From positions 493,501-557,500 of the forward strand of contig CAWZYM010000348.1 of NCBI GenBank assembly GCA_963966185.1: a stretch of DNA of 64,000 bases. The letters are read 5' to 3'. Origin of the DNA: Rhabditoides inermis (lineage: Eukaryota > Nematoda > Chromadorea > Rhabditida > Rhabditidae). Below are positions 1 to 17,017 of this stretch, piece after piece (the first letter of the stretch is position 1; each line of letters begins with the position of its first letter). The notes beneath the pieces are model-generated. The model worked only from the letters and a program-made list of their open reading frames with translations, was not told the origin of the DNA and did not search any database. The position numbers and the translations under genes are program-made.

Positions 1-111
1 GATTGCACAACAGACATTGAAAAGGGCGAGGATGAGAAAAGAAGAGATCCTCACAATTTCCAAATATGCAAATTAGGCCCAATATGCAAATTAGATTATA
101 GCCCCGCTCAC

Positions 112-1275
112 AATTTCGTAGACTCCACCCAGCAGTCCGACGATCTGCGATCCGGCCGCGATCCCACCCATGATGTCACTCGCGTTCGCCGGCTCCTGCG
201 AACGATAAAATCAATAAATCGATAAAATTATTGCCTAGAGTGTTGACTTGATGCTCACACCGACATCTTTTTTTTTTTAAATATATGATCGCTTCGTAGA
301 TCACAAGTACATTGTATGATATGATTGCACAACGTTGCACAACATACGTTTCATCTCGAACACTTAACGATTAGGCGCTTGAATAACTAATTACATTCTG
401 AAAAAGGCATTCGAAATAGTCTATATCTATCCTCTATCCTCTACGAGAGGAGGTTTGATGCTTTGATAAATGAAAAATAGATCTGTTCGAAAAAAATGTA
501 CCTGCATATCAACATAGGTGAAGATGGCGTATAGAGAAATGCCGAGAGCGATCAGCTGACCGCTGAGATAGCGCTGCAAACATCGATTAATCGAATTATT
601 CAATCACATCTATGAATAGCTCTGTACATTAATTCACCGATTGCCAAGTGGTTTCACATTTAAAACGTGCTTACATTTACAGCTTATCAGATAAGGCGAG
701 ATTAGAACGCGCAATCGAGACGCTTGAAAAACAGGATGAGAATGAGGAAGGAGTTTGTGTGAGCATACACTCGAGACGTCGAGACAGATAAGGGACCGGA
801 ACGAAAAAAATCATGAAATGGGGCTGTTGGTAAAGTACCGGTCAGTCTCTTCGAAACACTCCCGAATGCTCCTAAAACACTTCGGAATTGCCTTTCGAAT
901 CGCCCCTATAACACTCCCGAATACCCCCGAACACTTCGGAATGCCTTGCTATGCCTTCGAAACACTCCCGAGTGGCTTTCGAAGAGACTGACCGCACCTT
1001 TATGCGAAAGACGTCAGCGTTAGATGAAATTGGCAAGTTGGCATGGCAAAAAAGTGTCGGAATGTCATGACGATTCGCTAATCGGTCTCACTTCCTTCCT
1101 TCCTTCCTTCCTCTTTCCTCTTTCGCAGAGTCGCTAATTTCCTCGTGATATGTGTATATCCCGCGAAAGAGTCGGGAATTATTAATAGACGAATACGTTT
1201 CAGTTGATTATGATGAATGATTTGTGATAGTTCAATTCAATTTTGACGCTGATATAGAATTGTAAAAAAACGACG

Positions 1276-1311
<36 letters not shown>

Positions 1312-1767
1312 AGACAGTCAAAGAACTCACCCTTTTGGGCTGATAGTAGGCGAAGGCAGAGATGTAGCCAGTGAAGAAGACAATGTTGATCTGAAACAAA
1401 AGAATCTCTCTCTCTCTCTCTCTCTAGCTCACTCTCCTCCTCTCTCCCCTAGACCACAACTCTCTCCCCCCCCTCTCTCTATCTCTCTCACTCCCCTCCC
1501 CTCCCCCCTCTCTCTATCTCTCTTTTTCTCTCCCTCCCTCTTTCTCTCTCTCCCTCACATCATCTCTCCGATCTCTCCTCTCTCTCCTTCTCTCTCTCCC
1601 TCTCTCTCTCTCCCTCCCTCCTCTCTCTCTCTCTAGCTCACTTTCCTCCTCTCTCTCCCCCCCCCTCTCTCTCTATCTCTCTCACTCCCCTCCCCTCCCC
1701 CCTCTCTCTATCTCTCTTTTTCTCTCTCTCCCTCTTTCTCTCTATCTCATCATCTCTCCTCTCTCTC

Positions 1768-1799
<32 letters not shown>

Positions 1800-2952
1800 T
1801 CTCACCCCGTTGATCATCATATTCATCTTGTCCCCGGTCATCCAACCGTGTCTCAGCCAACACGACATCCTAAAAATAATGCAATAGTTTGAATGCTAGT
1901 TATTTTTGTTTTTCATCGATATTTTGGGAATGCTTTGAAACAGAATGTTTTTTTTGGAAACTAATTAGTCAACTTCGATCGAAACTTCTGAATGCCAAAT
2001 ACGGAGCTGTAAAAGTGCGCTAACAGTACAAGTATACTTTCAGTCGAAATGCGCCAAGGCATTTGAAAACGTGTGACAACCATCAGAGATAAAAGAGGAA
2101 GAGAGAGGAGAGAGAGAAGCAGAGAGGGTAGGCAGGATGGGAGGGAGCGAGGTAGAGAGGGAGAGGGGGAGATGGGGAGGGGGGAGAGGAAGAGAGGTAG
2201 AGAGGGAGAGAAAGACAGAGGGGAAGAGAGGGAGAGAGGGAGAGAAAGAAAGAGGGGAGAGAGGGAGAGGGGGTGAGAGAGAGAGAGCAAGAGAGCAAGA
2301 GAGAAATAGAGAGGGACAGAGAGATCCTTACATGAGTACAGGCAGTACGAAGTTGACTGACGAGAACCCGTCGGCAGTACCGCGCTTCTTCCACTCCAGA
2401 ATGGCCATACTGAAATCGATCATGTTTCTTTTTTCTTAATACTTTGACACTGTCCCTTTCTTTATTTTGAAGAGGTCCATTACATACTATATTCGCTTCG
2501 GTGTGGTTAAAACTTAAAAAAAGTATTTGACACAATTATTCCGGAATATAGTTCGCCAAGTTACTGTACGAAAGTTGATCTACCTTCTGGTCGGATTTCA
2601 GATCGTGTGGAGGCCAATCGCGCGCGATTCAAACTAATCGATCAAGTGAGCCGGCCGAAACAGCAATCTCATGAACCGAAATCAAAGAGGTCGCGCCACA
2701 CTCTAGCCCTTTCCCTCTCTCGTTGAGTTTCTCTCACCGGCTGGTAATAGCAGAAGCTCTCTTACAGAACAGCGCATACCGCACAACAACCACATTCATT
2801 GACGACTTTCTCATGAGAGAATCGTCAAACTGTAACCATTTGGCGACGTCACGAAATTTCGATACGTTTCAAATTTCAACTCACATCGGCATAAAAGTGA
2901 AGGCTATGGAGAAGACAGCCAGCCAGGCTGCGAAAATCGACATCGCGTCCAT
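112..2952 (-). CDS. SWEET sugar transporter (MtN3/saliva family), 3' end cut by window edge
   Basis: Six exons on the minus strand: 2885-2952, 2332-2409, 1806-1869, 1331-1390, 502-573 and about 112-195. All junctions keep phase. The start ATG at 2952 follows a T-rich ...CCCCAG site that could be a spliced-leader acceptor. The peptide opens with a hydrophobic helix (MDAMSIFAAWLAVFSIAF), then WKKRGTADGFSSVNFVLP, LRHGWMTGDKMN, VFFTGYISAFAYYQPKR and a fourth helix. These are the conserved TM1-TM4 blocks of nematode SWEETs, bidirectional mono/disaccharide facilitators of the plasma or vesicle membrane. The last visible exon begins the second MtN3 repeat (IAAGSQIVGLLGGVYEI). It probably splices at the GTGAGC donor at 111; reading through would stop at 91-93. 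About 140 residues are seen; TM6-7 should lie left of the window. Family call is firm, paralogue not assigned. Confidence 0.5.
839..994. mobile_element. Small foldback element (MITE-like) in the SWEET intron
   Basis: The ends are near-perfect inverted repeats: CGGTCAGTCTCTTCGAAA at 839 and its complement TTTCGAAGAGACTGACCG ending at 994. Inside, the motif CACTCCCGAA and its variants recur. A second, shorter element with the same ends lies at 32882-32965, so this is a dispersed family. No coding capacity. Confidence 0.5.
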
Positions 2953-4312
2953 CTCTGGGGAAAAAATCGATAATCAATCGATACGAATTCAGAATAATGA
3001 ATACAACGAGTGTCAGCGGCAATCAGCGTGAGAATAGCGAATCGAATCGAATGAAATGTAATTTCGTTATCTCGTCTGACATTGAGAAAGTAGACAAATC
3101 GAAAACAGATACACCCGGGTCGGTAATGGCACAAACAACGAATTAGATACTATAAATGAAAACTGACGCTGAGCTATCGCAAATAAGGGATGACAACGCG
3201 TTGTGGCAACGAACTGACGCGAACTATTGATAACGTAGTGATAACAGCTGATTTGACAATGATATAGTACGATAAGACGCTTATAGTGAGTGTGGTTTAG
3301 ACGAGCACAAACCATGGAAGATTCGCGAAACACGGTTCAAGTCTAATTGAACTAGTCGCACGAAAGAGTGTGCCGTTGAAATGCAGTGAGCGAGAGAGTG
3401 GCGAGAGAGCGCGCGCCTCGGTGAGAAGCAGGCGGCGAGGCGAAAAAAGCGTCACATGTGTGCGGGCGTGTATGTTTCTCTGGTATGTTTCTCTGCCACA
3501 TTGCCGGGTTATCAATGGGTCGCAGAAATGCTCGCGGCGGTTGCTAGTGAGTGAATGGGATAGAGAAGTAATCGATACATAAGACATGCTATATTAGATA
3601 CATGCTATAAAAAGGGTCAGAGTGAGGAAGTGATATAGGGTGACCAGTATGTTTCACCAGTAGGTTTGAGTGAATGCGTGACTGAAATAACACGGGCTGA
3701 GTCGAGGTCACGTGAGCAAAAGTTCACTCACGTGTGCCTCTGTTTTTTGAACTTTTACCTTTACTTGAATCTTGTTTGTAAAGTACTGTATATTTGTTTA
3801 TATAGGAACTTATATAGGAACTTCTTGCATTTCATTCATAACAAAATTCGTTACACAGTTGTAGTTTTGCAGTTCTCACTCAACTTTTACGAGTTCAATT
3901 TGTTTGTTTTTCCTTTAATGTAAGATCAAAACAGTTTTGTTGCGTGTTTCCCTTTTTCGGATCAACACTTTTCTTTCAAACTTACATTATTTGATCTCAT
4001 ATATAAACACTAAAATCGCACATAATGCAATACATTGTAGTTTGTTGCAAATCTCACTTCCCGCCTCATCCATATTATCAGGATATCAGGATCTAAAAAA
4101 AACTGAAAAACAACACGCACTGCATCTATGTGCGAATTCCTTCAACTAACTATGCGGTTGGTGCAACCTGAATACGGTATAGACCCCGGGGCAAGGAAGA
4201 GAGAGAGAGAGAGAGAGAGAGATGTCCGCATACTATGCGCAGCCGTTCTCTTCTCGTCATCGCCCAGTTTCTCCTATTCAATGATACCCCTTCATTTGGA
4301 TACGGCGGTGCA

Positions 4313-4365
<53 letters not shown>

Positions 4366-4859
4366 ATGGAGATGCAGGGGCGAAAAGCAGGAAACTAGCT
4401 CGAGACTGACTAGACGCGTCTTATACTGATATCAGTGATATCTCTCCTTTGCAGTATGAGCGAGAAAATTATAATAAACATAACAACATGTTTACGCAGA
4501 CTGGCACCAAGCGACTGTTCGATTACGGTCTAGTCTGTCTCTCACATAGTTTATTCTGAATAGTAGAGTATCATGAAAGTAACTCATAGTAACATATGGT
4601 TCTCATCATTCATCAGTTGCAATTGATAACAACCAAATCGCACAGAGTTTCATGTCATCATGTCGTATTATCGATCCGGTCACTCTAAGAAAACACGATG
4701 GTCCCCTCGAGCGAACTATAAACGGCACACCTCTCTTGTCTCCCATGCAGATCCAGATTTATTGCCCCACGCGCCCGCCTACTTTTCCGAAGGTCCCTGA
4801 CCCGCTATCGGGATGGTCCGCTAGAGTCACGGGACCACGCGGGCGATCCTGAGAAACCG

Positions 4860-4893
<34 letters not shown>

Positions 4894-5073
4894 AGGGGAG
4901 AGAACGATTCATGATGTCCGAGACTCCTATTTTGTGAGTGAAAAGAGATGGTGAGAGGATAAGGCAACGTCCCCTTTGGATTGGGAGAAAGGGGCGAATC
5001 ACATTTCAGTTTTCCGGTACCTTTTTGTCTGCTCCTCTCGAGAGTGGAGAGAGAGAGAGAGAGAGCGAGAGAA

Positions 5074-5116
<43 letters not shown>

Positions 5117-5958
5117 CTTTCACCACACGACCGAAGTGCAAAAAGGGCCACGAGCCGGCCGAGATCTCTCCAGCATTCCTGGGTGGATTCGAAGATTTGA
5201 TGTTCATTGCGAAAAAACCGGGCGATTCCAGTGGGAAGACGTGCTAATGTTGTGCCCGCAATTCCAATCTCGATCTTCACTGTCGCACTCGCGCTTGTCA
5301 AAACTCAACAACCGCGCTCACTGCCTAACTTTTGTGAAAACTGCGATAAGTAGGTAGCAGTTGCACAAAGTAAAATGTAGACACATTATATTGTTGTTAA
5401 CTGTATTATCATGTGTGTTGTGACTTGTCGGAGTGAGTTGGTAAGACAAAGGGACTAGAGTGGATATATGGGTTCAGTTCTCTCACACTGCTTGGATATC
5501 GCCCGTCGCATGGATAAGAGCCGGACTGGACTTCATATGTCCTTAAAATCTATGTGATCGAAGACCACCCACTAGGGTGAATATATGCAAATCAAGACTG
5601 AGAGAGAATCGATATTCTTATGCAAATTTGGGAGAAGAGAGAAGATTCGTGGATAGAATCTGTTTGTGCACACGAGAAGAGAAGTGCGAAGATCTTTGAA
5701 ACAGCAACAAGCGTTGTCAATTGCCACCAAGTAACATAAACATTTGCTTCAGGAGCAAAAGCTGTCTGAAAAATTGTGCATGCGTCGAATATGTGTTCAC
5801 CAATGCACCAATACAGTTCCTCTTTATCGTTTCTTTCAGGGCGAGGAAAGAAGAGGAATATCGCGTGTGAATATCAGCGTCAGACAATTGCACAAATGAA
5901 AGTAAAATTTCCATTATCCTCTATCTCTCTCCCAATGCAGCTTTTTTGGTTGTTGATC

Positions 5959-6013
<55 letters not shown>

Positions 6014-6210
6014 CCCGACCCTCGATCTGACCTTTCCAGGATAACCTCGAAAACGAGTGATCGATAGATGTTTCATGTGGCTCTCGGCCGCTATCGATCC
6101 ATCGCATCTCTTCTTGATCGCATGATATGCAATATGCAAATTCTCTCTCGCTAGAAGGGGGCGCGGCCCGGGGGGCGTGGCTCGCGCGCGTTCCCCCTCG
6201 GGTCAGGCCG
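2953..6210. other. Intergenic region without a recognised gene
   Basis: Holds several GA runs (about 4200, 4320, 4860, 5045-5115) and a CT run (5960-6010). An open stretch at 4652-4852 and another ending near 5247 have no start context or family signature. Nothing supported as a gene. Confidence 0.5.
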
Positions 6211-6221
6211 CTGCGGCGCGC

Positions 6222-6228
6222 TATAAAA
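6222..6228 (+). promoter_or_regulatory. TATA box of the first collagen gene
   Basis: TATAAAA in a GC-rich stretch, 48 bp upstream of the ATG at 6276. The short leader fits a directly transcribed, highly expressed cuticle collagen. Confidence 0.5.
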
Positions 6229-6275
6229 GCGTCGAGCGGCGGAGAGTGGGCACTTCGGTCAGACACATCCCAGCA

Positions 6276-7395
6276 ATGGAGTCCGACGGCCGAGTCAAGG
6301 CCTACAAGTTCGTCGCCTACGCGGCCGTCTCCTTCTCGATTGTCGCCGTGCTGTCGGTGGTCGTCACCCTCCCCATGGTGTACAACTACGTCAGCCACGT
6401 GCGCCGTCAGATGCACCACGAGATCTCCTTCTGCAAGGTGAGCGCGTCTTCCTATTTGGCATTGTTTGGTATTGCTGTCTGCACGTTAGCTTGCATGTTT
6501 CGATTGGTTCTGACGTGGTTTGCTTGTAGGGATCCGCCAAGGACATCTTCACTGAGGTCAACCACATGAAGACCAACCAGCCCATGGGCAAGCACAACCG
6601 TACCATGCGTCAGTCCGGATACGGAGGACCCGCCGTCAACCCCGACCCCAACCTTCAGTGCGAGGGATGCTGCCTGCCCGGACCTCCCGGACCCGCTGGA
6701 GCCCCCGGAAAGCCCGGAAAGCCCGGACGCCCCGGAGCCCCCGGAACCCCCGGAGTTCCCGGAAAGCCGCCCACTGCCCCTTGCGAGCCCACCACTCCTC
6801 CTCCCTGCAAGCCCTGCCCTCAGGGACCCCCCGGACCTCCCGGACCCCCTGGAGCCCCCGGAGACCCGGGAGAGGCTGGAACCCCCGGACGCCCCGGAAC
6901 CGACGCCGCCCCTGGACAGCCCGGACCCCGTGGACCCCCCGGACCCGCTGGAGACGCTGGACAGCCCGGACCCCCTGGAGAGCCTGGAGCGCCCGCTCAG
7001 TCCGAGCCCCTTACCCCTGGAGCCCCCGGAGAGCCCGGAGATGCTGGTGAGTACCACTTTATCTTTTCGTTTGTAGTAGATTCGCAACTTTCGCATGCTT
7101 TTACTGAACATCTTTTTCGATTTCTATGTAAAATTGTTCCATTCCCATTCTCACCCGCTGCCTTGCAGGACCCGCTGGACCCCCCGGACCCCCCGGAGCC
7201 CCCGGAAACGACGGACCCCCCGGACCCGCTGGACCCAAGGGAGCCCCCGGACCGGACGGACCCCCCGGAGCCGACGGATCGGCCGGACCCCCCGGACCTC
7301 CTGGACCCGCCGGACAGGCCGGAGAGAAGGGAATCTGCCCCAAGTACTGCGCCATCGACGGAGGAGTCTTCTTCGAGGACGGAACCCGCCGCTAA
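6276..7395 (+). CDS. Cuticle collagen, copy 1
   Basis: Three exons: 6276-6437, 6530-7046 and 7169-7395, giving 301 residues. The N-terminus has the nematode cuticle-collagen block: a [17 protein letters not shown] transmembrane/signal-anchor segment, then [11 protein letters not shown]. Residues after [14 protein letters not shown] lead to a cysteine cluster (CEGCC), a long Gly-X-Y domain broken by short gaps (KPPTAPCEP and [10 protein letters not shown]), and a C-terminal knot ending [14 protein letters not shown]. The product is a structural protein of the exoskeleton, secreted by hypodermis and cross-linked through the cysteines. The start was chosen for its position after the TATA box and its identity with the second copy. 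Odd point: at 6905-6907 an Ala codon (GCC) sits where a Gly is expected, which copy 2 does not have. Nothing else is broken. Confidence 0.5.
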
Positions 7396-7513
7396 GCGCG
7401 TTCTTCGTTCGGGTGGGCGCGGGAGGCGATGTTTTACCGTCGCTCCGCACCTCTTCCCAGTTGTTGTACACAGCACACACGCTCATATTGCTCATAAATT
7501 ATCGATTCAAAAT

Positions 7514-7519
7514 AATAAA
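7514..7519 (+). terminator. Poly(A) signal of collagen copy 1
   Basis: AATAAA, 119 bp after the stop codon. Confidence 0.5.
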
Positions 7520-7707
7520 CCTGTGTTTGATTGGGTGCTATGTGGGCGTTTTTTGGTGGCTCCTCGGACTTTTCGCCGCTTCTCTTCACATTCTCGATAT
7601 TTCTGGATTTGAAACCGGATTTCGGCAATAGGATAGACAATAGAGAAATATCGTCCTGAGACGTCGAGCGATCGGATCGTAATTCGGTTCTCGCAATATT
7701 GGTTGCT

Positions 7708-7752
<45 letters not shown>

Positions 7753-8601
7753 CGAGTACTTTATGAGTGCGCACGTATGTGATTGTTGTGCTGCATGCTT
7801 GGGAATCGATTCGCAAAAACCGTATTACATACAACTTACGCATTACTGGTATGCTGTCTGCTCTGCTCTGACCCTCTTCATATCGCGTGCTCTCTCGCCA
7901 CATTCTGTATCAGCTGGGTCATCTACATACATAGACAGGCGATCGCGGGTCACTCAGCACGCAAAAGAGTCATAATTGGCCCCCGTACTGATTTGTTGTT
8001 AGTGGATATTGGTGGGAATAGGGTTTGAGTAGGAAAGTGAACTTTGAACCATTGCCAGTCAGTTTTGGAAGAGTATAGTTGTGGGTAAAACCGAATTACA
8101 ATTAATTATGTGATTTACTGTGACTTTTTGAAAAACATAAGCAAGGGAAAACATTATTTGGATGGGAAAAACGTCCCTATAGTTGTTTTAACAATACGTT
8201 TTGTGTAGTTTATAGTTTCAAACAAGTTTTAAACGCTGTCAAAGGTATGAAATTATATTGCATGTTACTAGGATAATTTATCGAGGTATTAGGAAAATTA
8301 AATTTTTACTGGTTGTCATTTGTGTGTTGCAACAAATTGATCCCTGCTACGAGTTCTATAACATGTCATGTCTTTTATAGCTTAATTTTACGAAGAAGTT
8401 ATATAAGAAATATTATGAATACGTACAATTCATTTTGTTTTCGTTTTTTATGAGATCTACTACATTTTGGTAGCTACTAAAAAGTAAACTAGTAAAACAA
8501 TATAAAACACGTCCCGTCCTGATCAACCACTAATTATGCATCTATAACTATGAAAGCAAAAGTGGCTGAAGAGGCGGCGTGATCAACATTCTTTCTCTGT
8601 C

Positions 8602-8649
<48 letters not shown>

Positions 8650-9465
8650 CCCATCATCACAATATCCCTGTACTAGTTATCGGGGGCGAGAGATAACTAG
8701 GTCTAGCCTGCACATAATATATCACGATTGAGAACGCTTCTAGCCACACTGAGTAGCACAACCCATATTAGACCTACAAAGACAGAGAGATATAGAGAGA
8801 GGGAGAGAGAGAGAGAGAAAGAGAGAAAGAGAGAGAGAGGAGAGCGAGAGTGAGAGAGATACCAGTTAGTATAGGTTGACACACATCGTTCAATCATGTC
8901 TGAAACGAAACTGTGCCGATACAACTTTACAATCTTACAAGACAATACAATACAATACAATCCGTTCATTATGATCTTTCCATCGACACAATGAGTTTTA
9001 CAATGGTGATAATTTTTAAACAGTCCTTACTGTGAAACAGATGAATCGGATTTGCAATTTGCAGAATACATCTACCACACATGAAATGATTCTACATGCA
9101 TAGTGAATTGTAATGATGAAATCGCACAATCATGATCTATCTATAAAAGTTTTGAAAAACCTTGATCTTGTAAAAAAAAGTTTTTGATGCAATTAGAATA
9201 AATATTATTATGAACATCTCTTAGTTCACGCATGCCAAGCTTTCGCAATAATCGGCGCCTCTCTAATTGTCTTGAGTTGCTTGTCCAACAGCACACCGAG
9301 TATTCTAGCCCGCGAGAGAGAGAAGCCTGGATCCACCCGAGATCCACTCTGCCCCTCCACCAACACCACACTCTCTCGTCGCGCGCTGACCGCCGCTAAT
9401 CGGCTATCAGCGTATCCGCCCCCTCGGGACGGGACAGGCGAAAAACTGCGCAGCCTTCGCTGGGC
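7520..9465. other. Spacer between the two collagens
   Basis: AT-rich sequence with GA/CT runs at about 7710-7750, 8605-8645 and 8780-8860. No open frame with coding character. The last 200 bp before 9466 become GC-rich and are presumably promoter. Confidence 0.5.
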
Positions 9466-9472
9466 TATATAA
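9466..9472 (+). promoter_or_regulatory. TATA box of the second collagen gene
   Basis: TATATAA, 54 bp upstream of the ATG at 9526. Same spacing class as the first copy, but the flanking promoter sequence differs. Confidence 0.5.
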
Positions 9473-9525
9473 GGCTTGTCGCCGGTAGCTGCAGCAGTCA
9501 GTTGTCCACTGCCTCTCCAGTCACA

Positions 9526-10601
9526 ATGGAAGCGGACGGACGCACCAAGGCCTACAAGTTCGTCGCCTACGCGGCCGTCTCCTTCTCGATTGTCGCCGTG
9601 CTGTCGGTGGTCGTCACCCTCCCCATGGTGTACAACTACGTCAGCCACGTGCGCCGTCAGATGCACCACGAGATCTCCTTCTGCAAGGTGAGCGCGTCTC
9701 CATATTTGGCATTGTTTGGTATTGCTGTCTACACATTACATTTACATGTTTTGATTGGTTCTTACGTGGTTTGCTTGCAGGGATCCGCCAAGGACATCTT
9801 CACTGAGGTCAACCACATGAAGACCAACCAGCCTATGGGCAAGCACAACCGTACCATGCGACAGTCCGGATACGGAGGACCCGCCGTCAACCCCGACCCC
9901 AACCTTCAGTGCGAGGGATGCTGCCTGCCCGGACCCCCCGGACCCGCTGGAGCCCCCGGAAAGCCCGGAAAACCCGGACGCCCCGGAGCCCCCGGAACCC
10001 CCGGAGTTCCCGGAAAGCCGCCCACTGCCCCTTGCGAGCCCACCACTCCTCCTCCTTGCAAGCCTTGCCCCCAGGGACCCCCCGGACCTCCCGGACCCCC
10101 TGGAGCCCCCGGAGACCCGGGAGAGGCTGGAACCCCCGGACGCCCCGGAACCGACGGAATGCCCGGACACGCTGGACCCCGTGGACCTCCTGGACCCGCT
10201 GGAGACCCCGGAACTCAGGGACCCCCTGGAGAGCCTGGAGCGCCCGCTCAGTCCGAGCCCCTCACCCCTGGAGCCCCCGGAGAGCCCGGAGATGCTGGTG
10301 AGTACTCAATTTTCTCCACTTCTCTCATCTTCTCACACTGTCTCATGTTCTCCTATCACACCTTCATATTTCAGGACCCGCTGGACCTCCCGGACCCCCT
10401 GGAGCGCCCGGAAACGACGGACCTCCCGGACCCGCTGGACCCAAGGGACCCGACGGACCCGACGGACCCCCTGGAGTCGACGGATCGGCTGGACCTCCCG
10501 GACCTCCCGGACCCGCGGGACAGCCCGGAGAGAAGGGAATCTGCCCCAAGTACTGCGCCATCGACGGAGGCGTCTTCTTCGAGGACGGAACTCGCCGCTA
10601 A
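9526..10601 (+). CDS. Cuticle collagen, copy 2
   Basis: Three exons: 9526-9687, 9781-10297 and 10375-10601, again 301 residues with exon lengths identical to copy 1 (162, 517 and 227 nt). Domains are the same: N-terminal anchor, homology blocks, CEGCC cluster, Gly-X-Y domain, C-terminal [11 protein letters not shown] knot. Differences include EADGRTK instead of ESDGRVK at the N-terminus and an intact Gly-X-Y run ([10 protein letters not shown]) where copy 1 has [10 protein letters not shown]. Exon 1 and intron 1 are nearly identical between the copies while intron 2 has diverged, so the pair is a tandem duplication with conservation or conversion of the 5' half. An upstream in-frame TTG is not needed; the ATG at 9526 matches copy 1. 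Confidence 0.5.
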
Positions 10602-10653
10602 ACGCTCTCTCGGCGGACGATGTATCCGACGTCGTGGCCAACTTTGTCTATCT

Positions 10654-10659
10654 AATAAA
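10654..10659 (+). terminator. Poly(A) signal of collagen copy 2
   Basis: AATAAA 53 bp after the stop codon. Confidence 0.5.
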
Positions 10660-11322
10660 TGCCTATTTATCACAATCAGCTGTTTTGTTGTCTGACTTGA
10701 ACATTCCGGAATATCCTCTTTTCCATCACTGATTAGGACTCGGGAACGCGACGCAGCGCGCAAAAAAACGGGAATACTTGGATGAGCGAGAAAAAATGCG
10801 GCGGGAACCGGATCAAGCAATGCGGATGCACTGGACATCATGTATCATGTGATCAGTGGGAGACGAGAGATATCCTGAGAGGATGGAACGGTTCGGATGG
10901 TTTCGGAACACGGGGTGTGTTCGGAACACTGCTCTCATTCACTGCTACCGCCTGGCGATATAACCTTGACAGTATAGTGTTATTGTAATTGGGTCACGCG
11001 TGTCGGTTATCATAACCTCATAACTACATAGCGTTGTGGGGTGATTGATAGTCAGCCATACAAATAATCATTCATCAGTTAACTATGATCTGAAGTTTCT
11101 TGAAATTCTAGCGTATAGCGCGGCTTGTTCACAACGACATTGAATGAATAATTGTACTCATACTTCACACAGACGAACAAACGACGAGATAGATGAATCA
11201 CATTACTTTTCGTGCACATAAAGATCAAAGCGATTGGAAAATTTTTGGTTAGCAGATTTTGAAATAAGATAACAATCGTAAGCCAATTCAGCATTCGTTT
11301 CGACAAACCTTACACCGGCAGA

Positions 11323-16935
<5,613 letters not shown>

Positions 16936-16960
16936 CACACACATTTCGGTAACATTTCCG

Positions 16961-16966
16961 AATAAA
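16961..16966 (+). terminator. Poly(A) signal of the GT92 gene
   Basis: AATAAA 26 bp after the TGA at 16933-16935. It supports the short last exon (SWINIDDSWQAWNED). Confidence 0.5.
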
Positions 16967-17017
16967 CGTTATCAGTCACCGTATTTATTTGTTAGTATAA
17001 ATACCAAATTTCTGTTT

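Noticed and set aside
4652..4852. 66-codon open frame between SWEET and collagen genes
   Set aside because: No family signature, no neighbouring exons in phase; kept as non-coding.
6452..7476. Long minus-strand Gly/Ser-rich frames over the collagens
   Set aside because: Complement of Gly-X-Y codons; the plus strand has the gene structure.
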